DNA from: a bacterium
GTDB lineage: Bacteria > Chloroflexota > Dehalococcoidia > Tepidiformales > Tepidiformaceae
DNA length: 52,299 nt
NCBI GenBank assembly: GCA_003577245.1
Contig: QEVS01000003.1
Span: forward strand, 1-52,299
Direction of reading: 5' to 3'
In this document: positions 26,256-35,034 of the stretch, piece by piece
Numbering within the stretch: position 1 is the first letter of the stretch
Layout of the letters: the number at the start of each line of letters is the position of its first letter
Made by a program: the position numbers and the translations under genes
Notes under the pieces: generated by a model
What the model saw: only the letters and a program-made list of their open reading frames with translations
Databases searched by the model: none
Told to the model about the DNA's origin: nothing

Positions 26256-26297
26256 GACTGCCCCGGAACGCGATGGTCTGCGAGGTTCATCAACCGG

Positions 26298-27299
26298 CTA
26301 GACCGCTGCCTTCTCGGTGAAGAACGTCTTCAGCACCTCGTCGCCAAGAGACATGTTCATCACATGGGCGCGCTGCAGCTGCTCCCAGAAATAGCGATAG
26401 GTGGCGCGGTCGTGCAGGTTCCCCTCGTGCTGAATGGGGCCCCAGTCGGCGGCGTACGCCTTGAGCATGATCGCCTCCGCCTCTTCCACCTCGGGCATGC
26501 CGGGCGCCATCGCGCGCGTGATCGGCTCTATCTGCGCCGGGTAGATCGACCACATGCGCAGGAATCCGAACTCCTCACGGGCGCGCCGGGCGTCGTTGTA
26601 GATGAAATCGGTGTCCTTCAGTTCCAGCGTCACGTTGTGAGCGGGCACAATCCCGTTCGCCAGCGCAGCTGCGACCACCTCGGCCTTGGCCCGCCGGATC
26701 AGCGCATGGTCGAACTGCAGCGGCGAACGCATCGCAATCGACTGGATGGCGCCGTGATGAGCGCTGACGAAGTCCATCAGGCCGAAGTCGAGCACCTGGA
26801 TGTTCGGCAGCTCTGCAATCTGCCAGACCTCGTGGAGGGCGCCATGCGTCTCAATGAGCGCATGGATAGGGATCGCCCGGCTGATCCCGGACCGCCGGGC
26901 ACGGTCCTCGATGTAGGCGATCATCTCGCCCAGCTGCACGGCCCGGGTTGACTTCGGGATCGTGATGTAGGCGACACGCTCGCCCGCGCCGGGGACGATG
27001 ATATCGACGTCCTGGCGCCAGTGCTCGTTCGTGTAGTCGTGGATGCGGACACCCGCCATGTTGAACTTGTTCAGTTCGCTGTTCTGCATTCGCACCACCA
27101 TCTCGGCGTGCTCGCGCTCGGCGCCGGTGGGGGCCCCGTCCTCGCAGTCCATGGTGATGTCGAAGACGCCGCCCATCTTCTCCTGCGCCTGGAACGCCTT
27201 CGCAATGCGCTCTTCGGTGCCCGCGAAGTGCTCACAGGTAGGGATGATGGGGAAAGGCTTCTCGCCTTCGAATAGAGCCTCATTCGGGTGTCGGGGCAT
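26298..27299 (-). CDS. HpcH/HpaI aldolase, malyl-CoA lyase-like
   Basis: This 333-residue protein belongs to the citrate lyase beta/malyl-CoA lyase superfamily (CitE-like TIM barrels), which cleave or form 3-hydroxyacyl-CoA. Seen are FDITMDCEDGAPTG (47-59), GVRIHDY, IPIHALIETHGALHEVW with the metal-binding Glu at 150, and VLDFGLMDFVSAHHGA. The ATG start was chosen by the family N-terminus with FPIIPTCEHFAGTEERI. The frame stays open upstream into tmk in a different phase. Whether it acts on malyl-CoA, methylmalyl-CoA or another thioester is unknown. Confidence 0.85.
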   Translation of the reverse strand: MPRHPNEALFEGEKPFPIIPTCEHFAGTEERIAKAFQAQEKMGGVFDITMDCEDGAPTGAEREHAEMVVRMQNSELNKFNMAGVRIHDYTNEHWRQDVDIIVPGAGERVAYITIPKSTRAVQLGEMIAYIEDRARRSGISRAIPIHALIETHGALHEVWQIAELPNIQVLDFGLMDFVSAHHGAIQSIAMRSPLQFDHALIRRAKAEVVAAALANGIVPAHNVTLELKDTDFIYNDARRAREEFGFLRMWSIYPAQIEPITRAMAPGMPEVEEAEAIMLKAYAADWGPIQHEGNLHDRATYRYFWEQLQRAHVMNMSLGDEVLKTFFTEKAAV

Positions 27300-27375
27300 G
27301 TGTGGTTCCTGTGCTGGTGTGGTTGAGCTAGTATCGCCCGAAGGCCGTGAACCGGCGAGTGCATGAGGGGCAGGC

Positions 27376-27996
27376 TCAGCCCCCCCGCGGTCGCGTCCCG
27401 GAAATCGCCTCCCAGGCGCGCATCTCCACTTCCACCAGCGGCTGCGCGGCATTGATGCGCACCCAGCGCCCGGGCGCCGCTTCTTCCATAAGCCGCCGGT
27501 ACCCATCGCGCACGCGCTCGTGGAAGGCCACGGCTTCGAGTCCCGTCCGGATGCTCTCTGCTTCGCCCAGCTTCCGTGCCAGCCCCACCGCGGGGTCCAG
27601 GTCGAGCCAGATAGTGAGTTCCGGCTCGAGCCCGCCTGTAGCCGCCATGTTGGCGGCGCGCAGCGTTGCCATGTCGAGGCCGCGGGCGTGCCCCTGGTAG
27701 GCCATCGTGCTCGCCGCGAAGCGGTCGCAGAGCACCGTGGCGCCCCTTTCCAGCGCCGGCCGGATGAGCTCGTGCACAATCTGCGCCCGTGCCACCAGGA
27801 AGGCGAACGCTTCGCCCCATGGCACCAGGTTCTCATGCAGGAGCGCGCGTACCCGTTCGCCCGCGGGTGTCCCGCCGGGCTCGCGCGTCAGCACCACCTC
27901 GTGCCCGAGGTGAGCGAGCCGCCGCCCTACTGCCGCTGCCACCGTGGTCTTGCCGGCGCCCTCGCCCCCTTCGAACACGATGAACCGTCCGCTCAC
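27376..27996 (-). CDS. tmk: Thymidylate kinase
   Basis: This enzyme phosphorylates dTMP to dTDP for DNA synthesis. The 206-residue protein has the P-loop [19 protein letters not shown]. The [15 protein letters not shown] block and the DR motif in [20 protein letters not shown] bind substrate. The GTG start overlaps the stop of the upstream R3H ATPase gene by 4 bases, so translation is coupled. It closes the pdxT-to-tmk operon. Confidence 0.96.
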   Translation of the reverse strand: MSGRFIVFEGGEGAGKTTVAAAVGRRLAHLGHEVVLTREPGGTPAGERVRALLHENLVPWGEAFAFLVARAQIVHELIRPALERGATVLCDRFAASTMAYQGHARGLDMATLRAANMAATGGLEPELTIWLDLDPAVGLARKLGEAESIRTGLEAVAFHERVRDGYRRLMEEAAPGRWVRINAAQPLVEVEMRAWEAISGTRPRGG

Positions 27997-29666
27997 CGGG
28001 CGAATGCGCTTCCTGCACCCGCGGGCAGAATCCTCACGCGCCGGAAAGGCTCCTTCCCCGCGCTGGTGCTATCAAGGTTGTAGCGCGACGCCATTTCGTG
28101 CTGGAGCCGCCGGACGTAGCTGTTCGCGGGCGCCAGCTCAACAGGCTTGCCCTCGTCGATTACGCGCGCGATGGCGTCCTCGGCCTCGCGATACACCTCT
28201 GTCATCGCATCCTGCCGCACTGCGCCGCCGCGCAATTGCAGCAACACCTGTTCCATCTGGTAGGCGGTGTTGCTCTTGATGACGAAGATCGGGAGCGAGC
28301 GCTCCTCCGCCTCCCGGATGGAGGGCGGCTTTCGACGGTAGTAGGAGCGCATGGTGACCACGGCGTCCGCTTCGCGCACATCCTGGACGATTTCCACCGT
28401 CGCACCCGAGGCGCGAATCGCCTGCTCGAGCCGGCTCCGCGAGACCCCGAAGGGGTAGATGCGGGCAATCCTCTCGGGTCCCGCAGCCGGGGATGGGCCG
28501 CGACGTCCCGCTGATTCCCTCGCGGGGTGGCCGTTCCGCTGCCCCGGTGCAGCCAATCCCAGCTCAAGCGTGGGGGCAGGTCCGCCTCGTCCGCGCCGGG
28601 CCGGGGAGGGCGCGTCCCAGCGCTCTTCCTCAACCTCCTCCACCACCTCTATCCGGCCCTCTCCTGTCAGCTGCCGCACCTCGGGCGGGGCGGCGAAGCC
28701 GCGCAGCATTGCATCCACGGTGGCTGCCACGTCCTCGTGCAGGGCCACCTTCCACCAGTTCTGGATCTCCACCACCACGTCGAACGTCGGTGGCGCCTTC
28801 CTTTCCAGGATGGACTTCTGCGTTCCCCTGCGACGCGCCTCCTCGTCGCCCAGGGTCACCGACTGGATGCCGCCGATAAGGTCCGCCAGCGTCGGGTTGA
28901 GCATCAGGTTTTCAAGCGAGTTCCCGTGAGCCGTGCCGACGAGCTGCACGCCCCGTTCGGCGATGGTGCGCGCCGCCGCCGCCTCGAGCTCGGTGCCGAT
29001 CTCGTCGATGACGATGACCTCGGGCATGTGGTTCTCGACCGCCTCGATCATGACGGCATGCTGCATCGCGGGCGTGGCTACCTGCATACGCCGCGCTCCG
29101 CCGATCGCCGGGTGAGGAATGTCGCCATCACCCCCGATCTCGTTCGAAGTATCGACGATGATCACGCGCTTGTTCGCGTCGTCGGCCAGGACGCGCGCCA
29201 CCTCGCGGAGCATGGTTGTCTTGCCCACGCCCGGTCGCCCCAGCAGGAGGATGCTCTTGCCGCCATGCACCAGGTCCTCGATGACGCGGATGGTGCCATA
29301 GACGGCCCGGCCGATGCGGCACGTGAGGCCCACGATCTTCCCGCGCCGGTTGCGGATGCATGAGATGCGGTGAAGCGTACGCTCGATCCCCGCGCGGTTG
29401 TCGTCTCCGAAGGCGCCAATCCTCTCGATGACGTACAGCAGGTCTTCTTCGGTGACCTCGTCGCGGCTCAACACCACTTCGCGGCCCGGGTAGCGCGCCT
29501 CAGGGAGCCTCCCGAGGTCCATCACGACTTCGAGCAGGCCATCCCGGCGGCTCTCGTCGCGCAGCTCTTCGCCGATGTTGGGCGGGAGCGCGTCGAGCAG
29601 CAGGTCGAGGTCATCGGTCACGATTTGCTCGGTAAGCGGCCGCATTGTTCCGTTCATCTCCGTCAC
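27993..29666 (-). CDS. R3H-domain AAA ATPase (Ycf45/SpoIIIAA-like)
   Basis: This is a 557-residue nucleic-acid-binding ATPase. The AAA module has Walker [12 protein letters not shown] (about 142-151), [16 protein letters not shown] and Walker [11 protein letters not shown] (about 217-226). The region resembles SpoIIIAA and plastid Ycf45. After a Pro/Arg-rich linker, a second domain ends with an R3H motif near 510-530 ([17 protein letters not shown]). Function is unknown; an RNA- or DNA-related role is inferred from R3H. The start is GTG one base after the upstream stop; ATG codons 3 and 7 codons later are alternatives. Confidence 0.85.
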   Translation of the reverse strand: MTEMNGTMRPLTEQIVTDDLDLLLDALPPNIGEELRDESRRDGLLEVVMDLGRLPEARYPGREVVLSRDEVTEEDLLYVIERIGAFGDDNRAGIERTLHRISCIRNRRGKIVGLTCRIGRAVYGTIRVIEDLVHGGKSILLLGRPGVGKTTMLREVARVLADDANKRVIIVDTSNEIGGDGDIPHPAIGGARRMQVATPAMQHAVMIEAVENHMPEVIVIDEIGTELEAAAARTIAERGVQLVGTAHGNSLENLMLNPTLADLIGGIQSVTLGDEEARRRGTQKSILERKAPPTFDVVVEIQNWWKVALHEDVAATVDAMLRGFAAPPEVRQLTGEGRIEVVEEVEEERWDAPSPARRGRGGPAPTLELGLAAPGQRNGHPARESAGRRGPSPAAGPERIARIYPFGVSRSRLEQAIRASGATVEIVQDVREADAVVTMRSYYRRKPPSIREAEERSLPIFVIKSNTAYQMEQVLLQLRGGAVRQDAMTEVYREAEDAIARVIDEGKPVELAPANSYVRRLQHEMASRYNLDSTSAGKEPFRRVRILPAGAGSAFAR

Positions 29667-29667
29667 T

Positions 29668-30591
29668 TCAGTTTGGCAGCGGCGCAGGCTCCACGCCCGC
29701 CGCGGCGACCTCCTTCAGCGAATTGAGCGCGGCCAGCCGCCGTGCGCAGAGGAGCCGGGTTCCAGCATGCGTGTACCCCCGCTCCTCGGCGCGGCGCTGG
29801 AGATCGAACTGGTACTGGGTGGCAACGAGCGTGGCGTGGCGGCCTTCGTGTGCCTCGATTAAGTCCAGCACCACATCATGGGTTCCTTCCACCGTCCCAT
29901 CGGCGAGCACGTGCGCCTCACGCTGCCCGATGCCGGCCCACGCGTCGAGGGCGCCGTTGCGTTCCAGCACGTACTCCCGATCGCAGTCCAGCGAGCCATG
30001 AAAGGCCCGCCACTCCTGTTGTGTCAGCGCCTCCTGGCGCCGCACGTTCTCCGGCACAACCCGGCAGTACAGCCGGAAGGTCGCCTGCCTGTCCTGCCGG
30101 CCTGCGGGACGCAGCAAGGTCCGCCGCGCCTGTGAATGGCGCCCCGGGATGGCCAGCAGCCGCTCTTCGCCGTATGCCGTGAGCCCGGTCTTGCGAATCG
30201 CATCCAGGTGGACGGAGCCCACCGGAACACGCGCGTACAGCGTCCGGCCGCCGCGGCGTGCGGCCTCGCCGGCCACGGCCCCGGCAAGCGCGCTCACTGT
30301 GTCGTCGTCCCGGGCCCGGGCAAGCCGCAGGGAGATAGCCTCCCAGCCCGCTCCGCCGTCCAGCTCGCGCGCCACGAGCACGCCCCTGTACCCCAGGCCC
30401 CGCTTCACGCCAAGGACAACCGTCCGCGGTATGCGGGGCAGGTTTGCGAGCCCTGTCGCCGCCAGTGCCGAGTTCAGCAGCAGGTGTTCGGCCGAACGTG
30501 TGGCGATGACCTCGTTGCTCAGCCGCCCGAGCTGTGGCCACAACGTGGCGGTATCGATGGGGCTCAGACAATCCGCGCGGAGCTCAGTCAA
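29668..30591 (-). CDS. GNAT-like protein of unknown function
   Basis: This 307-residue protein looks like two weak acetyltransferase-like halves. The first has [20 protein letters not shown], and the second has [20 protein letters not shown] and [20 protein letters not shown] with [16 protein letters not shown] near the end. I do not recognise a specific family. The TTG start overlaps the pdxT stop by 4 bases with an AGGAG just before it. A second TTG about 16 codons in is possible. Its place between pdxT and the R3H ATPase is tight enough for one operon. Confidence 0.6.
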   Translation of the reverse strand: MTELRADCLSPIDTATLWPQLGRLSNEVIATRSAEHLLLNSALAATGLANLPRIPRTVVLGVKRGLGYRGVLVARELDGGAGWEAISLRLARARDDDTVSALAGAVAGEAARRGGRTLYARVPVGSVHLDAIRKTGLTAYGEERLLAIPGRHSQARRTLLRPAGRQDRQATFRLYCRVVPENVRRQEALTQQEWRAFHGSLDCDREYVLERNGALDAWAGIGQREAHVLADGTVEGTHDVVLDLIEAHEGRHATLVATQYQFDLQRRAEERGYTHAGTRLLCARRLAALNSLKEVAAAGVEPAPLPN

Positions 30592-31202
30592 TCTCCTACC
30601 CCTGCCGGTTCCTCCGCCATCCTTAAGAAATACGAATGCAGGCGGTCATCCCCCGTGAGCTCCGGGTGAAACGACGTTGCCAGCATGTTCGCCTGGCGCG
30701 CGGCTACAATGGCGCCGCCGGGCAGTGTCGCAAGTACCTCAGCCGGCGAACGCACCGCATCAATGCGCGGAGCCCGGATGAACACCGCCCGGAACGGTCC
30801 GCCTTCCACTCCCGCGATATCGAGATCCGCTTCGAAACTGTCGACCTGCCGCCCGAAGGCGTTCCTGTGTACCGAAATGTCCATCACTTCGATTCCCGGC
30901 CTGTCGAGGCGGTCCACGTCCCTGGCCAGCAGGATTGCCCCGGCACAGGTGCCCCACACCGGCCTGCCCGTCGCACAGAACGCGCGCAGCGGCCCCTGGA
31001 AGCCGTTGCTGAGGATTAGCCGCGCGATTGTGGTGCTCTCCCCGCCGGGGATGATGAGCGCATCAAGGGATTCGAGCTGCGCGGTCTTTCTGACCTCGAC
31101 CGCGCGGTGCCCCATGCGCTCCAGCATCTCGCGGTGTTCGCGGAAATCCCCCTGCAGGGCGAGGATCCCTACCGTCCGGGTGCGGGAAATGCCGGGGGTC
31201 AT
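30588..31202 (-). CDS. pdxT: Pyridoxal 5'-phosphate synthase glutaminase subunit
   Basis: PdxT releases ammonia from glutamine for PdxS, which makes PLP. The 204-residue protein begins with a leader before RTVGILALQGDFREHREML. It has the oxyanion motif IPGGESTTIARLI, the nucleophile Cys in WGTCAGAILLARDV, and the His-Glu pair in SFHPELTGD. The ATG start fits the family; the open frame continues 39 codons upstream without resemblance. PdxS is not next to it, although the two usually pair. Confidence 0.93.
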   Translation of the reverse strand: MTPGISRTRTVGILALQGDFREHREMLERMGHRAVEVRKTAQLESLDALIIPGGESTTIARLILSNGFQGPLRAFCATGRPVWGTCAGAILLARDVDRLDRPGIEVMDISVHRNAFGRQVDSFEADLDIAGVEGGPFRAVFIRAPRIDAVRSPAEVLATLPGGAIVAARQANMLATSFHPELTGDDRLHSYFLRMAEEPAGVGD

Positions 31203-31307
31203 CTGTCCGAGGCTCCGCCCGGTGTCGCGCGGGCAGCATGGGCTCCCCCGGCCGGGGCGTTGATGATGGTGTTCGTCAATGGGCAATGCAGCACATGGGC
31301 TGCTTTC

Positions 31308-31313
31308 ATTGTA
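31308..31313 (-). promoter_or_regulatory. Possible -10 for the pdxT operon
   Basis: TACAAT on the minus strand is a close match to the consensus, about 105 bases upstream of the pdxT start. The -35 position holds only a weak ATCATT with a 17-base spacer. If real, pdxT has a leader of about 100 nt. Confidence 0.35.
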
Positions 31314-31363
31314 GCGCATGCCGGACAGCGAATGATGCCCTCGGCGTGCACCTTCACCTCGCT

Positions 31364-31549
31364 TCAGCGGCGCGTCACCATCCTAACCAGCCGCTGCACC
31401 AGTCCGGAGCGGTCGCTCCCCAGGAGGCGGTCGTCGGGGGCTCGCATCTCTGAAAGTACTTCCGATTGGCGCTGCCTCAGCTCTGACTGGACCTCTGCTT
31501 CGGCCTCTCGCTTTTCGCGTTCGATTGGGTTGTTGCCCGGATTGGTCAT
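31364..31549 (-). CDS. Small charged protein of unknown function
   Basis: This 61-residue frame is preceded by GGGAGG, 8 bases before the ATG at 31549, the best ribosome binding site in the neighbourhood. The product is highly charged and predicted helical (IEREKREAEAEVQSELRQRQ), then SEVLSEMRAPDD and a basic end LVQRLVRMVTRR. It has no cysteine and no membrane segment. It lies between pdxT and the divergent acyl-CoA dehydrogenase. I do not recognise a family; the good RBS and skewed composition support expression. Confidence 0.55.
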   Translation of the reverse strand: MTNPGNNPIEREKREAEAEVQSELRQRQSEVLSEMRAPDDRLLGSDRSGLVQRLVRMVTRR

Positions 31550-31613
31550 GACACTCACCTCCCGACCAGCATACCCACCCGCGCAAGTCCCTGAACGTCT
31601 GCCCCCAACGTCC

Positions 31614-31619
31614 TATACT
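31614..31619 (+). promoter_or_regulatory. Leaderless promoter of the acyl-CoA dehydrogenase gene
   Basis: TATACT is followed by exactly 6 bases and then ATG (31626). A -35-like CTGAAC (31591-31596) lies 17 bases upstream. The expected transcript start coincides with the start codon, and no ribosome binding site is present. Confidence 0.6.
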
Positions 31620-31625
31620 CCCGCC

Positions 31626-32804
31626 ATGGACTTCAAGTTTCCTCCCGAGACCACAAGCTGGCGTGCTGCCCTCCGCACCTTCCTGGAAGCCGAACTGCCC
31701 CCCGGCTTTGAAGGCGACGACGACTTCTTCGACAACGAAGAGCAGATGGCGTTCGCCCGGGAGTTCACTCGCAAGCTTGGCGCCCGGCGCTGGTTCGCGC
31801 CTGCGTGGCCCCACGAATACGGGGGCATGGGAAAGTCCGCTCTCGAACAGATGATCCTCAACGAGGAGCTCGCCTACCACCGCGCGCCGTCGGGAGGGCG
31901 CCTGTTCACCATCGGCATCACCGGCCCCACGATGCTCGTCCATGCCAGCGACGAACAGAAGGCGCGCTACCTCCCCGGCATGGCCTCTGGTGAGATCTGG
32001 TACTGCCAGGGCTTCAGCGAACCGGGCTCCGGCTCGGACCTCGCCAGCATGCAGACGCGAGCCGTCAGAGATGGCGATGACTACATAATCAATGGCCAGA
32101 AGATCTGGACCTCCAACGGCCACGTCGCCGACCGCATGCTCCTCCTCGCCCGCACTGACACCGAAGTCCCAAAGCACAAAGGCATCAGCGCCTTCATCGT
32201 CGACATGAAGACGCCCGGGGTCTCCGTCCAGTCCATCCCCAACATCGCCTACCGCCGAGACTTCAACCAGACCTTCTTCGAAGACGTCCGCGTGCCGGCC
32301 AAGGACCTCCTCGGTGGGGAGAACAACGGCTGGTACGTGGCCACAACCACCCTCGACTTCGAGCGCTCCAACATCGCCGCCATCAGCGGCGCACGTCGCA
32401 CCGTTCATGACCTCGTGCGCTGGGCGCAGGAGCACCACCCCGGGGGACGCCCATGGGACAAAGCCGAAGTCCGGGTCAAGCTCGCCGACCTGGTGGTTGA
32501 AGTGGAAGTTGGCCGCCTTATCGCCTACCGCACCGCCTGGCTGCAATCGCGCGGCGAAGTCCCCAACTACGAGGCGAGCATGGGCAAGGTCTGGATGGCG
32601 CTGCTCGGCATCAAGGTCGCCAACACGGGCGTGAACCTCATGGGCCCCTACGGCCAGCTTGGCCCCGGTTCAAAGTGGGCCCCGCTCTACGGCCGTGTCC
32701 TGACATCCTACCTGCTTGCTGTGTCGGGCCCGATCGGCGGTGGAACCACCGAGATTCAGAAGAACATCATTGCCCAGCGAGGGCTCGGGCTTCCGCGAGG
32801 CTAA
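31626..32804 (+). CDS. Acyl-CoA dehydrogenase family protein
   Basis: This 392-residue flavoprotein oxidises an acyl-CoA to the 2-enoyl-CoA, passing electrons to ETF. The FAD-binding segment is WYCQGFSEPGSGSDLASMQT. The middle domain has GQKIWTSNGHVADRMLLLAR and FFEDVRVPAKDLLGGENNGW. The C-terminal IGGGTTEIQKNIIAQRGLGL has Gly where medium-chain enzymes carry the catalytic Glu (YEGT). The base is therefore elsewhere, or the protein acts on unusual substrates. The start is the ATG 6 bases after a TATACT. The stop overlaps the convergent gene by 4 bases. Confidence 0.92.
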   Translation: MDFKFPPETTSWRAALRTFLEAELPPGFEGDDDFFDNEEQMAFAREFTRKLGARRWFAPAWPHEYGGMGKSALEQMILNEELAYHRAPSGGRLFTIGITGPTMLVHASDEQKARYLPGMASGEIWYCQGFSEPGSGSDLASMQTRAVRDGDDYIINGQKIWTSNGHVADRMLLLARTDTEVPKHKGISAFIVDMKTPGVSVQSIPNIAYRRDFNQTFFEDVRVPAKDLLGGENNGWYVATTTLDFERSNIAAISGARRTVHDLVRWAQEHHPGGRPWDKAEVRVKLADLVVEVEVGRLIAYRTAWLQSRGEVPNYEASMGKVWMALLGIKVANTGVNLMGPYGQLGPGSKWAPLYGRVLTSYLLAVSGPIGGGTTEIQKNIIAQRGLGLPRG

Positions 32805-33319
32805 GGCATCACCCCGCCAACCCGCCTCAACGCCGCCAGGTGCGCTTCGATTCCCCTGTCCCACGTGCGGTACTCGCTTACGTTCCGCGCCCGCACGGCT
32901 TCGCGCCCCGCCACCTGGTGGGCAATGAACTCATCAAGCACATGGTCCAGCGCGGTCTCAATGGCCGCGAAGTCTGGCTGCAGCGCAAGGCCGCGCAGGT
33001 ATTGCGCAATGCAGACCGTCTCGTCGGCGTAGCGCGCGAAGTCCGGCCGGAATTCGCCAGAACGGTAGAACTTCCCGTCCGGGTATTCGGCGCGGAACGA
33101 TGAGGTGAGGCTGTACAGCCGGTCGGCATTTCGCTGGATTGTCACCCGGTACCAGCCCAGCGGGTCACGCCGGGACGTTGGCGTTGGTGAGGTGGCAGGA
33201 CACGGCCCCGGCTCGGGCATGGCCGTGTCGGCCTCCCCACACGTGATCACCATCCCTGCTACCCCGGCGACCAGGAAGCAGGCCAGCACGGCGCCAAGAG
33301 ATACGAGCCACCGGCTCAT
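32801..33319 (-). CDS. Secreted or membrane-anchored protein, unknown
   Basis: This 172-residue protein has an N-terminal hydrophobic segment, WLVSLGAVLACFLVAGVAGM, followed by VITCGEADT. This may be a signal peptide or an anchor; VITC is a poor lipobox. The rest is soluble and helical, with RNADRLYSLTSSFRAEYPDG, a repeated His/Asp-containing region, and VSEYRTWDRGIEAHLAALRR. No family is recognised. The ATG overlaps the rdgB stop by 4 bases, so it is cotranscribed with rdgB. Confidence 0.7.
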   Translation of the reverse strand: MSRWLVSLGAVLACFLVAGVAGMVITCGEADTAMPEPGPCPATSPTPTSRRDPLGWYRVTIQRNADRLYSLTSSFRAEYPDGKFYRSGEFRPDFARYADETVCIAQYLRGLALQPDFAAIETALDHVLDEFIAHQVAGREAVRARNVSEYRTWDRGIEAHLAALRRVGGVMP

Positions 33320-33912
33320 CCCGCGCCCGCCCCGCAGAGACACGCGGCTGCCGCCCGTACTGCCATGCCGCGATGGCTGATCGCATCCTTCTCGTCGTCG
33401 TTCAGCTCGGCCACCGTGCGCCCATCGTCGCAGACAAACACCGGGTCGTACCCGAAACCGTTCTCGCCGCGTTCGCCACCGGCAATCCGGCCCTCCTGCA
33501 CGCCTTCGAAGCACCTCGTGGTGCCGTCCGGCTCTGCCACCGCCACCACCGCCCGGTATCGCGCCGTCCGGTCCTTCTCGGCTATCCCGGCCATGCTCCT
33601 CAGCAGAAGCCGCACGCGCCCCCGGTCGTTGAGCCCCGGTCCGCCGTAGCGGGCGGAATAGATGCCCGGCTCGCCGTCGAGCGCATCCACCTCCAGCCCC
33701 GAATCATCCGCCAGCGCAAGACACCGCGCGGCCCGCGAAAACGCCCGCGCCTTCAGCGACGCATTCTGGGCGTACGAATCTCCGTTCTCTTCCACTTCCA
33801 CTCTCAGTCCCAGGTCGGCGGGCGTGACCAGCTCAAAGCCGCAGCCATCGAGCAACCTCCGAAACTCCCTGACCTTGCCGGGATTCGTGGTCGCGATCAG
33901 CAATCGCCGCAT
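33316..33912 (-). CDS. rdgB: Non-canonical purine NTP pyrophosphatase (RdgB/HAM1)
   Basis: This enzyme hydrolyses XTP, ITP and dITP to clean the nucleotide pool. The 198-residue sequence has the N-terminal RRLLIATTNPGKVREFRRLL and NGDSYAQNASLKARAFSR. It has the metal/phosphate-binding ALADDSGLEVDALDGEPGIY, SARYGG, and the signature GENGFGYDPVFVCDDG. The start is the ATG with a GACACT 6 bases upstream. It is followed by a small membrane protein gene. Confidence 0.95.
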   Translation of the reverse strand: MRRLLIATTNPGKVREFRRLLDGCGFELVTPADLGLRVEVEENGDSYAQNASLKARAFSRAARCLALADDSGLEVDALDGEPGIYSARYGGPGLNDRGRVRLLLRSMAGIAEKDRTARYRAVVAVAEPDGTTRCFEGVQEGRIAGGERGENGFGYDPVFVCDDGRTVAELNDDEKDAISHRGMAVRAAAACLCGAGAG

Positions 33913-33918
33913 GTAACG

Positions 33919-33924
33919 AGTGTC
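33919..33924 (-). promoter_or_regulatory. Weak -10, possible leaderless promoter of rdgB
   Basis: GACACT on the minus strand is followed by 6 bases and then the rdgB ATG, repeating the spacing seen at three other genes. The hexamer itself is a poor match (A at 2, A at 4, T at 6), and no -35 is seen. Confidence 0.3.
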
Positions 33925-33955
33925 GCCAATCGGTACGCCGCCACGCAAGGGGCGG

Positions 33956-33961
33956 TATAGT
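33956..33961 (+). promoter_or_regulatory. -10 element of the alcohol dehydrogenase gene
   Basis: TATAGT lies 29 bases before the ATG at 33991. An AGGAGG site lies between them, just before the start. It is a conventional leadered promoter, divergent from the rdgB promoter. Confidence 0.5.
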
Positions 33962-33990
33962 GCCACCCTGTGCAACATTAGGAGGCATCC

Positions 33991-35025
33991 ATGCGCGCAA
34001 TGGTCCTGCGAGGCGACCAGCTGGCAATCGAAGAAGTCCCGGTCCCCACACCCGGACCCATGCAGGTCCTCGCCCGTGTGAGCGCCTGCGGCATCTGCGG
34101 CAGCGACCTCCACGCAGCCCGCTTCATGGATGAGATGATCGAGGGTACCGTGCGGGCTTCGGGCCGCTCTGCCTGGAGCACCCTCGATACCTCCCGGCCA
34201 TTCGTCATGGGCCACGAATTCGCCGCCGAGATCGTCGAGTGTGGACCGGGCGTCGACTCCTGGGAACCGGGCGCCCGCGTCACCTGCATGCCCATGCTCT
34301 TCGCGCCCGATGCACCTAACGGCTTCTACAGCATCGGCTACGCGGCCGAGGCGGTGGGCGGCTACGGCGAGTTCCTCCTCCTCAGCGCTCCGCTCCTTCT
34401 GCGAATCCCCGGCAACGTCCCGGACGTCGTCGCTGCCACCACCGAGCCGCTGGCCGTGGGCCTGCACACTGTGCGCCAGGCGAAAGTCCAGCCCGCCGAG
34501 CACGCCGTCGTAATGGGCGCCGGCCCCATAGGGCTGATGACCCTGCTCTGGCTCAAGAAGGACGGCATCCGTCACGTCACCGTGAGCGACCCCTCCCCGC
34601 ACCGGCGCACGCTCGCCACACAGCTGGGAGCCGACCTGGTCGTAGACCCTCGCTCGGAGAACCTTGCCGATGCTGTGTTTGCAGCCGCCGGCGCGCCTGC
34701 CCCGGTTGTCTTCGAATGCGTCGGCATCGAAGGCACCCTCGAAGACGCCATGGAGCTGGTCGCCCGGGGAGGGCGGGTCATAGTGGCCGGCGTCTGCATG
34801 AAAGAGGACCGCATCAGGCCGCTTGTCGGAATCAACAAGCAGCTGACCATCCAGTTCGTCCTTGGCTACACACCCCAGGAGTTCGCCGATTCTCTCGCCG
34901 CCCTCGGAGATGGGAGCATCGATACGGCCCCCATGGTCACGCGCGAAGTTTCCCTTGACGAGCTTCCCGCGGCCTTTGCCGCTCTCGCCGACCCGCGCGA
35001 CTGCAAGGTCGTGCTTCGCTTCTGA
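33991..35025 (+). CDS. Zinc-dependent alcohol dehydrogenase (MDR family)
   Basis: This 344-residue medium-chain dehydrogenase/reductase is NAD(P)-dependent. Catalytic zinc ligands are Cys36 in CGICGSDLH and His75-Glu76 in MGHEFAAEIVE. The Rossmann motif is VVMGAGPIGLMTLLWLKK. The four-cysteine structural zinc loop of classical ADHs is missing (only one Cys in the region with CMPMLF). It is therefore closer to sugar-, polyol- or threonine-dehydrogenase-like members without that site. The substrate is unknown. Confidence 0.88.
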   Translation: MRAMVLRGDQLAIEEVPVPTPGPMQVLARVSACGICGSDLHAARFMDEMIEGTVRASGRSAWSTLDTSRPFVMGHEFAAEIVECGPGVDSWEPGARVTCMPMLFAPDAPNGFYSIGYAAEAVGGYGEFLLLSAPLLLRIPGNVPDVVAATTEPLAVGLHTVRQAKVQPAEHAVVMGAGPIGLMTLLWLKKDGIRHVTVSDPSPHRRTLATQLGADLVVDPRSENLADAVFAAAGAPAPVVFECVGIEGTLEDAMELVARGGRVIVAGVCMKEDRIRPLVGINKQLTIQFVLGYTPQEFADSLAALGDGSIDTAPMVTREVSLDELPAAFAALADPRDCKVVLRF

Positions 35026-35034
35026 CCGGCGCGC

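Noticed and set aside
27300..27836. In-frame upstream extension of the aldolase gene
   Set aside because: It overlaps tmk in another phase, and its Arg/Ala-rich translation is unlike the family. The ATG at 27299 fits the family N-terminus.
31203..31319. Upstream extension of pdxT
   Set aside because: The sequence is unlike PdxT; the ATG at 31202 matches the family.
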